64,000 nt of DNA from Rhipidocladum racemiflorum (Eukaryota; Streptophyta; Magnoliopsida; Poales; Poaceae). Below the pieces are notes generated by a model. It was not told where the DNA came from, ran no database searches, and worked only from the letters and a program-made list of their open reading frames with translations. The stretch's first letter is position 1. Every line of letters begins with the position of its first letter. Both the position numbers and the translations under genes were made by a program. Shown here piece after piece: positions 1 through 10,407 of this stretch. The stretch lies in contig CM070577.1 of NCBI GenBank assembly GCA_036346355.1, positions 84,776,509 through 84,840,508 of the forward strand, in the 5' to 3' direction.

Positions 1-638
1 CCTCACTTGCTCTCTCACTCCCTGGCTCCCTCTTCCTCCTGAGTTCTTCCCTCCTCTCCCTCTTTGGTGTTTTGAGCTGAAACCCTAGATCCTTCCTTTT
101 CCTTCTTTGCCAACCTTTTAGTATGACCCCAGAAAACCTAGTTAGTGAGGTAGTTTGTTGCCTAATTGAGCTCCTAGGGTTAGTTTAATCTCAAAAGTTT
201 TAGTTGGCATGAATGATTCGATCCGAAAACCGTAATTAGCTCTTTGTCGGATTTATTCGCCTAAAAGACATTTTCCTGAGTTTTGGAGTTTCCTTTGGAA
301 ACCGTAGATCCAAAAGTCAAGAAAATGACTTTAGAATATTTATGATGCCGCCAAAGTTCGATTCTCGCAAAAAGAATCGAGTTTGAACTCGATTTGAGTT
401 GAAAATCAAAATTTAGCGGTAATTAGGATTTTCGTGTTCGAAAAGTAGGAAACTATGTCAAATGAGGTCGAAGCTTGGCGAGACCAGCGTGAATGGATTC
501 CTACCTTCGCTAGAATCCTAACCATGCATTTATCGGAAAGTTCCGAACTCATTTGCGCAAATTTCCCCTTTTAACAAAAAATTGAATTCTGAATGGTCGG
601 CACTACCGCTGTTGAAGTGCCAGTACTGCCACTTCAAA
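1..638 (+). repeat. LTR fragment (U3/R-like) at the 3' border of unit A
   Basis: Non-coding sequence closely matching 39780-40538, which belongs to a longer fragment that begins with TGTAACGCCC at 39317. It is therefore the inner part of an LTR, cut by the window edge on the left and ending near 638, where peroxidase-flank sequence starts. Against the copy in unit B it lacks about 108 bp lying between two TTTTGAGCT direct repeats (near 73-85). The same LTR/flank junction occurs in unit B (40538), so the fragment was present before those units were duplicated. Confidence 0.65.
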
Positions 639-715
639 TAGTACACCTTTGAATGTGAGGCTTTGACTACATCTTAGCACAAATATACGTACCCTTTACA
701 CACTGCATCTCCACA
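639..715. repeat. Unit-boundary direct repeat, copy 1
   Basis: About 80 bp beginning tagtacacctttgaatgtg and running to the purine-rich cacctccacaaa end. Related copies are at 4129-4210, 40540-40617, 49399-49460 and 60730-60807, that is, at both borders of peroxidase units. They could have served as sites for unequal crossing over. Confidence 0.7.
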
Positions 716-784
716 AAATTTCTGAATTTCAAATGGGACCTTAGTTACGGGTATTAACTGCGATCGATGATTGGCATTTATTGG

Positions 785-1893
785 CTAGTAGTGGTTCACG
801 ACGAAGCACTTCTCCCTGATCTCCCCCTCGTGGCCGGTGAGCACCTCGACGCCGCCCATCTTCACCATGGCCGCCGCGAACTTGGTCTCCCACACCTTCC
901 CCACGGCGGCGTGGAACGCCACGATTCCGGCAGTCCTGGGACTGTCGAGCAGCGTCTGGTCGGAGGTGAGCACCACCTTGTGCGTCAGCACATTCTTGAA
1001 GTACTGGTTGTCGAAGCTCGCCGGCGTCACCGGGTCCAGCGGCACAGTCGTGGGGTCGTTCTGGTCGTCCGTCGACGGTGGGCATCGATGTTTTAGAGCC
1101 GCCGCGTACGCCGCGTCGATGGACGGGTCCGTCCGCCCAGCCTCGCCGCTGAAGTTGTACAGCCGCTGCGTGAACGACGAGCAGTGGGACCGGCCGATGG
1201 TGTGTGAGCCGGAGAGTGTCACCATGTCGTCGGCCGAGAGCCCCTTGCGCTTGAAGCTCTCGACGAGCTCGCCGACAAGGAAGGTCGGGAACGGGACGTT
1301 GTCGTTGAGCACCTCGTCCGCGTTGGACACGCGGCCGTCGCGGCGGCCGGAGGGGACGCTATAGTCGATGCCGCCGGCGAGGTAGGTCCCGTCGCGAGCC
1401 GCGAAGGCGAGGGTGTCGGCACATGAGACGGTGCGCGGGCAGTGCGCCTCGAGGACGGCCTTGGCGTCGTCGATGACCTCGAAGCCCCGCATGCTTGGGT
1501 TGTTCGCCGGCGAGTCCTTCTCCGCCTGGTGCCCCGGCGTCGAGTTGATCAGGATCGAGCCGTCACAGCCCTGCTCGTGTTCGATCACAGAAATCAACGG
1601 TCAGATATGTGTGTGCACACGGCACTGACACGACGACATGTCATAGAGTACGTGCTTACCCTGACGAAGCAGTCGTGGAAGTGCATGCGGATGAGGCCGG
1701 CGGCGAGGCCGGGGTCCCGGGCGACGGCGCGGCGGACGGCGTTGCGCACGATCTCCTCGGCCTGCGGGCACGTGTGCTTGTAGAACCCGACCTCCAAGGT
1801 CGACGGCGGCGACGCGATCGCCACCGACGGCGCCGATGATGCCACGATGGCGAGCACTGCTGCCCATGCAAACACCGACCACGGCGACCTCAT
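785..1893 (-). CDS. Class III (secretory) peroxidase, copy A, two exons
   Basis: Exon 1 is 1660-1893 and exon 2 is 785-1570; the 89-bp GT-AG intron is phase 0 and follows the FHDCFVR codons. The predicted protein is 339 aa. A hydrophobic signal peptide occupies roughly residues 1-27, and the short C-terminal end (CFVVNHY) argues against a vacuolar extension, so apoplastic or cell-wall location is likely. Distal site: R69, F72, H73 in RMHFHDCFV. Calcium ligands lie around D74 and the GCDGS motif at 79-83. Proximal haem ligand: H201 in SGSHTIG. All eight family cysteines are present (42, 75, 80, 122, 128, 208, 241, 333). The family oxidises phenolics with H2O2 in lignification, suberisation, wall cross-linking or defence; the substrate here is unknown. 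Oddity: residue 200 is Ser, where copy C and most of the family have Ala. Only one of the usual three introns is kept. Confidence 0.96.
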
Positions 1894-2022
1894 GGCCGGC
1901 TTAATTATACCAATTGGTCAACTATTTAACCGATCGACAGATCAACAATTGCCACCAGCTCACTAAGTACGTACACTCCTCTCAAGAGATCGAAATGGTG
2001 ATGGAGATTATCTGAGTTGTCC

Positions 2023-2030
2023 TATTTATA
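2023..2030 (-). promoter_or_regulatory. TATA box of peroxidase A
   Basis: TATAAATA on the minus strand, 130 bp upstream of the ATG at 1893. The same box is found at the equivalent place in copies B and C. Upstream (about 2065-2080 and 2200-2215) are CATGCATG-type RY motifs, which B3 factors can bind; that role is inferred. Confidence 0.7.
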
Positions 2031-2442
2031 CAGGCATGATCGACGTAGCACTTGGTAATGGCGCGTGCATGCATGCGCCTCTCAGTACCAAGTCAAGAAC
2101 AAGACCCGATCCTTGCATAGTCTCCTTCCATCGACCAAGCAGCAACTAAATTAAGTGTTTTTTTCTGCTTAATTACCCAGCAAGTAAGCGGAGTGCCACA
2201 CATGCATGCAATTTAGGACATATACAATGTATAGATGGCAGTTATTTGTAATATATCTCTATATCATTTATAAATAGAACTAAAAATAGTTATATATAAT
2301 AGTCTATTCATACAACTAATGGATTGTCTATACAATGATACCATATAAAATCATCTACGAAATAATAGATATCATCTTTCCCTTTCCTTATTCTCTCTCT
2401 TCCCTGTCACCCAAAATCACATATATCATAGGCTTAAAAGAC

Positions 2443-3113
2443 TAGTCCATGCACAATAGACAAGTTGCTGCGTGTATCTCGAGGCCGCGACGGACTGTTC
2501 TTGATGGATCATAATGGAGAAAAATTGAGGACCGAGCGTGGCTCGGTGGCAAGGCATGCAGTGGGCATACAGCCCTCCCGGGTTCGAGCCTTGGCTCTCC
2601 CGGGTGCTTCACCGGCCGGCTATTTTCGCATGGGGGTGAGTGTGTGTGTGGTGCGTGCGTTCGCGTCTGTAGCTCAGCAGTTGTTCTCTCTTTCTTTACA
2701 GAATTGCCAGAGCTCCTGGCCAAAATTCAAAAAAAAAAAAAAAAATGGAGAAAATTAAAAGTCCAACTTTCGGTTGCAGGAAGAACTGGTAAAAGCTAGC
2801 TAGAGAGAAGGCCGACAATATGTGTGTGTCACCATCTACCTAATATGTTGCCCAAACTTTGCAGTCACAGCATAATCATTTGCGTCACAGGGCCATGGAA
2901 AACGGAAAAATTAAGGATGTGTGAGTGTTACTTGTGAACGTTCTTAAACGAATCAGGAGCCGGTCTCGTTGGGATATGACCGGGGGAAAGCCGTGTGAGT
3001 TTGGAGGATGAAATGTTTAAGAACTTCTTCTTTCGTTTTAGTTCAACTATCTCATGATCATCATTTAGGTTAATCTTGTTCTGTAGTAGATAGATTAGAT
3101 GCATATACATGCA
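2443..3113. repeat. Downstream module 1 of unit A (B-like)
   Basis: Non-coding flank starting actagtccatgcacaatag, highly similar to 46990-47429 of unit B and 59960-60375 of unit C. It is interrupted by a SINE (2527-2743) and followed by the 211-bp MITE, as in unit B. A second version of the same module follows at 3343-3731, so unit A carries it twice. Confidence 0.7.
2527..2743 (+). mobile_element. tRNA-derived SINE with poly(A) tail
   Basis: About 217 bp. A Pol III box-A-like stretch (gtggctcggtggc near 2538-2550) is followed by a perfect box B GGTTCGAGCC at 2581-2590, and the element ends in an A run at 2729-2745. A target duplication of about 13 bp (aatggagaaaatt with one slip) lies at 2513-2526 and 2744-2756. 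The empty site is visible at 3415-3428, 47065-47078 and 60030-60045, so the insertion is specific to this module. SINEs are non-coding and depend on LINE enzymes for movement. The family was not identified. Confidence 0.85.
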
Positions 3114-3324
3114 CACCGGCGGAGCCAGGGCCCGGCGGGCCAGGGCTGTTGCCCGGGCTCAAAGCCTAATGATCATATACTAGGGCTAGCAAATGGGTCC
3201 TCTAGTGGCTTATCTAGCAGGGTTCAAGTCTATGTTACATGGCAATTGGCAACAGGCACTCAAGCTCAGCCCAGTCCGTAATTAAATTTGCCCAAACTCT
3301 GAATTTTTTCTAGCTCCGTCACTG
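3114..3324. mobile_element. 211-bp MITE, hAT-type, copy in unit A
   Basis: Non-coding element with imperfect terminal inverted repeats (CACCGGCGGAGCC on the left, CAGTGACGGAGCTAG read inward from the right). The flanking 8-bp duplications are tacatgca and tgcatgct, degraded from tgcatgca, which is seen intact around the copy in unit B (47430-47640). The 8-bp TSD and the CA(G)..GGCGGAGC terminus are those of the 2.1-kb hAT element at 44736. Absent from unit C (empty site near 60360-60378). Confidence 0.75.
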
Positions 3325-3342
3325 TGCATGCTTACAGACACT

Positions 3343-3731
3343 AGTCCATGCACAATAGTAGACAAGTTGCTGCGTGTATCTCGAGATCGCGACGGACGGT
3401 TCTTGATTGATCATAATGGAGAAAATTAAAAGTCCAACTTGCAGGAAGAACCGGTAAAAGCTAGCTAGAGAGAGAGAGGCCGACAATATGTTGCCCAAAC
3501 TTGTGAACGTTCTTAAACGAATCAGGAGCTTTAATTTGCTTTTGGGATATTAAATTTGACACGGTCTCGTTGGGATATGACCGGGGAAAAGCCGTGAGTT
3601 TGGAGGATGAAATGTTTAAGAACTTGCTCTTTCGTTTTCGTTTACCTTGTATCCTGCACTTAGTCAACTATCTCATGATCATCATTAGGTTAATCTTGTT
3701 CTGTAGTAGATAGATTAGATGCATATGCATG
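3343..3731. repeat. Downstream module 2 of unit A (C-like)
   Basis: Second copy of the 2443-3113 module, without the SINE. It carries a segment (about 3525-3565, aggagctttaatttgc) found in unit C at 60165-60205 but missing from module 1 and from unit B. Unit A therefore joins a B-like and a C-like module. The sequence from 3732 to 4128 continues as unit flank shared with 47655-47910 and 60376-60729, with no coding potential. Confidence 0.65.
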
Positions 3732-4128
3732 CCTGTACAATTGTCCAAAGGCAGCTGGAAAAGTATGCATACGAGGCTTAATTTGTTAGTTATATAGTTC
3801 ATTTGACTAGGAACGTGATTGAATCCATGCACATCAATATGATTAATTGTTGCGCTAACGGTTCACGGTTGGATTGAAGGGTATATGTACACCACACATA
3901 ATTTAGTTCACGGATGCAGGCAGGCAGCACCGCAGCAGGTAGCTGGTTTGCCGGAATAGAGGAGAAGAATACACAAATGGCCGTACCTTTGAATGCATGG
4001 GCTTTGACTATATCTCAGCCCAGATCGATATATACCCTTCACACACTGCAACTCCACAAAAACAACACGTACTGTGAAACCAGAGTCAACTTAATTTAAA
4101 TCATCTATAGTACTAATCTTAGCACAAA

Positions 4129-4210
4129 TAGTACACCTTTGAATGTGAGGCTTTGACTGTATCATAGCACAAATATACGTACCCTTTACACACTGCACCT
4201 CCACAAAAAC
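4129..4210. repeat. Unit-boundary direct repeat, copy 2
   Basis: Far-side copy of the repeat at 639-715. The next 190 bp (4211-4400) are unit flank shared in part with 60808-60903, ending at the gypsy target site ctaca (4401-4405). No gene is seen there. Confidence 0.65.
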
Positions 4211-4887
4211 AAAACGTACGTACTGTGAAACCAAAGTCAACTTTAAATCATGTAGTACTAATCTTCCTCCTACAGCAATCAAATTAATTGCCTCTCTCCT
4301 TAGCTAGAGTGGGCGCCGTACAAAATACTAAATTGTTTTTTGAGACATAAAATGCACTGATTTTTCTGTTGATGGGGTTAGAAACAAGTTTCGCAAAAGC
4401 CTACATGTAACATCCTCGTTTTGTCTTTCTGGAGAAAAACCTAATTAAAATAAAGTAAATTCAAAAGTTGGAGTTTCTTTGGTGTTTATATTAACCTGGC
4501 ATCCTTTCCCCTTCGAAATCGAGAATTAATTCCCTCCCGGGCGAAAAATCGGATTTTCCAGTACCGCCGGTACCCGAAAATCCACCCGAGTCCAAAAGTG
4601 CTCCAAAAATCTCCAAACCACTTCTAAAATGTTCCAAATATTCCGAAATGATTTTAGGAATCATTCCCCGGATTTTTGGACCTCCGTTCCTATTTTATCT
4701 CGCGCGGCTTTTGTTTAATGCCTGCGATCCGCGCCCGATTATTCAATTCCACAAAAATCATCCAAATTCAACCAAACCACTTCCATTGAGTTCCAAATAA
4801 TCCAAAATGGCTCTAGGAATTTTTCCGGGATTTTTAGGCCATTTTTCCTTATTTTTCTCTAGGGCGAATCATTTGCGTAAAGGAGGA

Positions 4888-5207
4888 CCAATGAGGAGGT
4901 GCCACGTGTCATGCACTATTCATCATCCTCAACCTCTAGCCATGGCATGAACTTTGGAGCTCCAAGTCAACGAAAATGGAGATGCTCTCTTTAATCACTC
5001 ATAACTCCCTCCACGCAACTCCAAATCAATCACCGCCGGATCCGTTGGGATCACAACGGACTCCTCTTCCTATCCATGGAGTTGTTGCACCCGAAATCGC
5101 GTTGGTTTTTGAGCGGTTGCAAGAAACCCGAAATCCACTCTTTTGGAGATTGCGCGGCCGTTTCTAATCCGTTCCGCGTGATTCCACCTCTCATCTCTCC
5201 GTATAAG
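4888..5207 (+). promoter_or_regulatory. LTR promoter elements (CCAAT, G-box, TATA-like)
   Basis: CCAAT at 4888-4892, a G-box CCACGTGTC at 4902-4910 and a TATA-like TATAAG at 5202-5207, all repeated in the 3' LTR (TATAAG at 14580-14585). G-boxes with this flank are bound by bZIP factors, including ABA-responsive ones. Transcription start is inferred to lie shortly after 5225. Confidence 0.4.
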
Positions 5208-5478
5208 AGTCCTCTTTCCGTTGGCGTAACCCTTCGTTAGCCTCTCGAACCCAATCGGCCGCAAGATCAAGAAAACCGACGAACTCTCGTGTTCTTCGTG
5301 TTCTTGCTCATATCTCCCTCCTCGGTGGTTCAATTTCTATTCCGATTCTTTTGTTGACTCCGTGAGGAAGTCTAGATTCTAATCCTTCCATTGATTTTAG
5401 GTTTCATCGACCGTGGGCGGCAATTTCGTTTTGGAGCTTTCGGCCCGAGCGCGTTCGTCGTCAATTCCTCCGATTCCG

Positions 5479-6263
5479 GTGAGTTTAGGTTCAATTCCTT
5501 CCGGTTCTAGGTCCCTAAGGATGTTATCTAGAGATCCTAGCTTTTTGTTTGGATTGATTCCATGCGAAATTGAGAAAGAAATCAAGTTTTTGGCCAAGGA
5601 GGTGTTCTCTGTTTTCTTTTTTTTTAGCTCTCGGTTTAGAGCTCCAATGGTGGGCTTGGGCCCCGTCAGGCGCCGCCGCCGCGGCCGGGCCGTCGCCGCC
5701 GCCACGCCGTCGCCGGCCGGCCGCCCGCATGGCGCCGCTTCGCCCGCTGGCTGCTCGCCAAGACGCAGGCGCCGGCCAAGACGCGGCGCCGGCCAAGACG
5801 CACGCAGGCTGGCCGCCCGCTGCAGCTGCCGCCGGGCGCCGCCTCCCGGGCCGCCTCCGCACGGCCACGCCACGGCCATGCCCCCTCCTTCCTCTCTCTC
5901 CTCAATCTCTCTCTCCTCCATGGATGGCCTAAGGAAGCTTCATGGAGAAGCCACTTCTCTCCTCCCAATGACAGTGGGCTCCCTGTCATAGACCCACTCC
6001 TACCAGCCCAGTCAAAGTCAAAGTCCGCGGTCAAACTTTGACCCAGTCAAACCCGAAGGGAATATTCCCGGAATATTCCCGGTTTTCGATTTATTCGAAA
6101 TTCAAACTTCGGAGCTCATAACTTTTCTCATCCGAACTCCGTTTGACCTCATTCAAATTTCTAAATTCATCTAAAATCAAGACCTGCCTGCCAGTACTAA
6201 TTTTATAATTTTTGGATTTTATTTATTTTCTGTTATTTATTTGTTGCCTCGTTTTGCGTGTAG
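5479..6263 (+). other. Possible spliced leader intron inside the LTR
   Basis: A strong donor (CCG then GTGAGTTTAG) at 5479 and a pyrimidine-rich acceptor ending GCGTGTAG at 6263 frame 785 bp downstream of the TATA-like box. The 3' LTR keeps both sites (14870 and 15665). The related LTR at 19514-22285 has a similar acceptor-like TAG before its R/U5 block (about 20626). This is a splice-motif reading only. Confidence 0.3.
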
Positions 6264-7043
6264 TCGATTTATCCCGCCATGATGGTCGATTTCGCCGTCG
6301 AGCCTCCCGAGTTCGACACCGCGCAAGAATGAAGGCAAGTCTCCTTGATGCACTTTGCTCCTATGTTTGCGAAAGGATTTAAAATTGTTTATAAAGTTGC
6401 ATGGATATGTTTAATTAAATATGTCAAATATAAGAGCTAGTTATTCCGAACTTGTTAATTCCTCCATGACATTGTTAATCATATCCATTGTAACCCTAGA
6501 TCATTGTTTATACCATGCCTATGTTTATTTGGTATCCGTTGCTATGTAGTACGGTAGAATTGCTTAGGACCTTTTCCGACCAAAACAACCCATGGGTGGG
6601 ATTATTCAAAAAGAATGTTATCAAACGTGATTTGAAAGTTATTATTATGATTTTGGTCCTGTTTTCTAAAATAAAAGAAAAGTAAAATGATTTTGACTTG
6701 GGCGCCTGGAATCTGGGTGGAAGCGGATCAAGTCTTGATCCTTTTGTGCAAAGTACCGCCCCAAGTCATATAAGGACCGACGCTTATGATTGCCATTTTA
6801 AGCATAACCGTACTACCACATGTCTATAATGGTACGACCTGGCTCACTAATTTGTAGAAGCCTAGTTTAGACTCGCCACTCGGTTGTTGTGTGAGAGCCG
6901 GACGGAGGCATTGTTGTGGTTGTTGTTTTGCTCACACGGCGCAAGAGGGGGCTTCTGTACTGGGTGGAGGGAACCCTAACAGCGGTGAAACCTCAGCGGG
7001 TGGGTCTAGCTAGGTAGATACATTGTAACGGCCTTGTCAAGAT

Positions 7044-7170
7044 ATCCTGTAGGCACACCTAAGGAAGTGTGTTAATTGCATGGCAACGAGGGTATATCTT
7101 GTCTTGTGGGTAAAGTTGTACACCTCTGCAGAGTATAAACTATTCGAATAGCCGTGCCTACGGTCAAAGG
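7044..7170 (+). other. Conserved hairpin/palindrome module in U5
   Basis: Contains the stem CACAC..GTGTG (about 7055-7072), the palindrome CTCTGCAGAG (7124-7133), the palindrome TATTCGAATA (7141-7150) and the small stem CCGT..ACGG (about 7152-7163). The block recurs in every LTR family of the window, with paired changes that keep the palindromes (see findings). Function unknown. Confidence 0.6.
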
Positions 7171-7928
7171 CAAAGCAAGAAATGCTTTCATATTGGTAGA
7201 CTTTGATTTTGTTTTTAAAACCGAAAAGTGTTTTGTTTTGGGGTTCGGGAGTGGTTAGAACTCTCGAATGTTGTTTGGCGGAAAGAGCCAACCAGGTGGA
7301 AAGAACCTGCTTTACATTTGACGGATGGAGTCACATGATTAACTTTGATCCTTTAAACTGTTGGCGGATAGAGCCTTTATGTTAGTGATGGTGGATAGAA
7401 CCTCACTACAATAATAAATAATTCAATTATTAAAAAGAGTTGTAAAATATGCTTTGTGAAATTTATTACTTAAGTATGATTTAATCAAATGTGGCTTTAT
7501 GCAAATAAACCCTATTAAGCTTCCTTTGGAAAGCCCCTCATGATCATAATTCCCGACTTGCTGAGTACTTTTGTACTCACGTGCTACACCAACATTGTAA
7601 TCATCAGAAATTTATCAAGATGCCGAAGAGGAGGAGGAGTTCTTCGAGGAGGATTGCCAGGAGGACTAGTTGCGTTCCTAGTCGTCGCCTGTGGCGTTGT
7701 GGCGTTCGCTCGTTGCTTTCTTTTGCTTCCGCTGTTTTGAGTGTCCGGTCGTTGGACCGAGTATTGTAATAAGTGGCCATGTGGCCCATACTTGAATATT
7801 TACATTACAAGTTTCGTTATGTTCGGCAATGATGTATCATCGTGGATCGTGTGTACTAGCTACTGATCCGGGACTAGTACGGAAATACACAGGAGATTAC
7901 GGATAGCTGATCCGGGTCTCACAAATGG

Positions 7929-7940
7929 TGGTATCGAGCC
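7929..7940 (+). other. Primer binding site of the gypsy element
   Basis: TGGTATCGAGCC, 5 nt after the LTR end. It equals the tRNA-iMet complement TGGTATCAGAGCC minus one A. Minus-strand DNA synthesis would start here. Confidence 0.7.
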
Positions 7941-8124
7941 AGGTTGATCAGAGGACGTGACCTAGTTAGCATGGCAAAGCCTTAAGGACTTATATTTCAT
8001 AAAAATGTAATTGCAAAAGTTTAAGTTTCTTTGCTTCTATCTCTTCTATCTTAGTGTCTTGTGCTCGTCCTCTCTTTTATTTAAAATTTTGGTTACTAAT
8101 TCTGTCTTCTTTCAAAATCTGTAG

Positions 8125-8526
8125 ATGTCGGTTTTCACCACCTTTGCCGGCGAGGCTGGAGGCTTTTGCGAGGAGCTGTCACTGATGCTCCAGGAGCTGG
8201 GATTTCCCCATCGTCCGGAGTATCGCTACCAGTCAATGCCTGGTCTTGGCCAGGATATGTGGCAGGTTCGCTTGCTAGTCTTCGCGAGGAGCCGCCTTCG
8301 CGTCGAGGACCGGCCGTTCTACTTCACGGCCGAGAGACCGATTGGCGACGCGCCAGGACGCGCCGTAAAGGCTATCCTCATGTTGGGGCAGAGCTACCGC
8401 GATATCTTTGGAGAACTCCGTCAGTGTTTCGCTTCCAGGTTGGGCGGGTGTACCAGCTTTAGGAGTTTGGCCCAGAGAGGGACCCGATCGTGGTACACTT
8501 GGGGTCACTCGTCCAGCGCAGGATGA
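8125..8526 (+). CDS. Unknown ORF between PBS and gag of the gypsy element
   Basis: A 133-aa frame starting MSVFTTFAGEAGGF, lying 190 bp after the PBS and 675 bp before gag. I do not recognise a named domain. It is rich in Leu, Arg and Pro, with no transmembrane segment. Coding character seems to continue in other frames to about 8940, which suggests a longer leader protein broken by frameshifts. The 8940-9201 stretch before gag is non-coding. Its role in the element is unknown. Confidence 0.45.
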   Translation: MSVFTTFAGEAGGFCEELSLMLQELGFPHRPEYRYQSMPGLGQDMWQVRLLVFARSRLRVEDRPFYFTAERPIGDAPGRAVKAILMLGQSYRDIFGELRQCFASRLGGCTSFRSLAQRGTRSWYTWGHSSSAG

Positions 8527-9201
8527 GGCCTACGTCCGGATGTCGATGAGCTGGCCGGGTCTGCGTCGGGACTTGACGGCCCGAGAGAGAGGATCTCTCG
8601 GTTTGAGGAGGAGAGGAGGAGCCTCCCATCGCCTCCACCGCGCCGTCAGGCAGAGGCATGGCCCGTGGTGCCGCCGCCACCAGCCCCGGTTCGGGAGGAA
8701 CCGCCGCCCGCGACATCCTGCAGGACGCGCCACCGCCTAAGCGTCATCAAGGCCTCGAGGCTTGGACTCTGCGCGCAAGTCCGTTCGTCTCCCTTCGCCG
8801 CGCGAGTTTACTCGATTGCTTTGGCCGCCGAAGGAGCAGGATCTTCGGCACCGCTTCACCTTCCCGCGGCAGAGCGAGGAGGAGGAGGAAGAGGAAGGAC
8901 CCGAATCCCAGGCGTCTTCGCCCGGTGACGCTTGATTCTTAGATAGTTTCAGTCTAGTCTGCAGGATCTTAATTTTGTCGCGTTAGAGCGTTGAATAAGT
9001 GATTGCTGGATTGTATCGTGCCCTTAGGCATTTGTGATACAGCCACCTCCAAAACTATTTGATTTTAATTGAAGTTTAGTTGGTTTTTTCCCTTCGGTTG
9101 TGTGCTCTTGTGGTTGTGCCCTTGTGTTGAGGATGTGGTTTAGTTCCCCGTTGCTTATCTATGCTTCTCCCTCTTTCCTTGTGCTTGACCGCCTTGTGCA
9201 G

Positions 9202-10250
9202 ATGGAGAACGTTGGTCGTGGTCGTGGTCGTGGAAGGCCCGCAGGCCGTGGTAGAGGCCGTGGACGAGCCCGTGGACCGGTGCACTTTCAAGAGGAAGCA
9301 GAGTATGTGGAGCCACCGCAGCCGCAAGGACAAGAGCAAGTGCAACACCCTGTCGCTCAGCATGATCCGCCGCCGCCCCCACCACCAGCTCAGCCGCCAA
9401 ACATGGAGCAAATGATGGCGATGCAGCTTCAGATTCTTCAGGCGTTAGCTCAGAACGTCCTGAACCAACCTCAAGCCGCGGCAAAGACTCGCCAAGCTCA
9501 ACCGCCCCAATCTAAGTTTGGGGAGTTCATGAGACTCGACCCGACTTTTCTTTGGATCCGCAGATCCGCTAGATGCGGATGACTGGCTCAAGGAAGTTGA
9601 GCGTAAACTGCACTTGGCCCAGTGCGATGACATAGAGAGTGTGCAGTACGCATCTCACCAGCTCAAAGGAACTGCAGCCAACTGGTGGGAAAACTACTGC
9701 GCTGCCCATGCCGACCCGCAAAACATCCCATGGAATGAGTTCGTGGAAGCCTTCAGGGCTACCCATATCCCGAGGGGGATTATGGAAATGAAACGCCGGG
9801 AGTTTCACAAGCTTCAGCAAGGAAACTTGTCAGTGTCGGAGTACCTTAACCGCTTCACACAGCTATCCCGGTACGCGACCGCAGATGTCGCCACTGACGA
9901 GGCCAAGATTTGGCGATTCATGGAGGGCCTTGACCCCAACTTGAAGGTACAGCTGGTTTCAAGCGACTACCCGTCGTTCCAGCACATGATCAACAAGGCG
10001 CCGATTCAAGAGGATGCTCGTCGCCTTTTGAGTCGCGCAAGAGAAAAATGATGTTTCAGACTCGCCAGTGCCCGCAGCCTGTGCCCGCACTTTTCAAAGA
10101 AGCAGTTAGCCTAGCAGCCAGCCAGAGCGGTGGCCCCAGGACCCCATTGTCTACCCCGCGCCCCACCGACAAGCCTCGCCGGCAATGCCGGAGCTCAAGC
10201 TCAGAGGAGTGGGACAGCAATGGCAGGAGTGCGGTGCTTTAATCGCAGGG
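9202..10250 (+). pseudogene. gag of the gypsy element (frameshifted)
   Basis: Starts MENVGRGRGRGRP with an Arg/Gly- and then Pro-rich N-terminus. A frameshift near 9545-9560 separates this from the retrotransposon gag domain (9560-10045), recognised by motifs such as GTAANWW and SEYLNRFTQLSRYA. The frame is broken again near 10045. The CCHC zinc knuckle (about 10234-10280) reads CFNRREMGHYANNRP: two of its three cysteines are now Arg, so it should not bind zinc. Gag would form the particle and package RNA. This copy cannot do so. Confidence 0.9.
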
Positions 10251-10407
10251 AGATGGGGCATTACGCCAACAATCGCCCCGAAAGCGTCGGCCGTCACCCC
10301 GATGAGGTTCAACCTGGGATCGACGCCAGCCCGCGCCCCTGCGCCGGCTCAAGGAAGAGGAACCCCTCAGACTCCGCGCACGCCAAGGACTGCAGGAAGA
10401 GGGCGTG

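Larger units (their letters stand above)
4406..7923 (+). repeat. 5' LTR of the gypsy element
   Basis: 3,518 bp, TG...CA ends. It matches the 3' LTR almost base for base except in a GC-rich block (about 5665-5885) and in small patches near 5420-5450, 6285-6335, 6710-6730 and 6950-7050. No long coding frame is credible in it; the GC-rich frames are not conserved between the two LTRs. Confidence 0.95.

Noticed and set aside
837..1364. Plus-strand frames over peroxidase A (and the equivalents over B and C)
   Set aside because: Shadows of the GC-rich antisense peroxidase exons, which have clear catalytic motifs and splice sites.
2527..2600. tRNA gene
   Set aside because: Boxes A and B are present, but there is no acceptor stem or anticodon arm; poly(A) tail and TSD show a SINE.
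5397..6034. Long frames on both strands in the GC-rich part of the 5' LTR
   Set aside because: Codon-like openness follows from CCG/GCC repeats. The frames are not kept in the 3' LTR and hold no domain.
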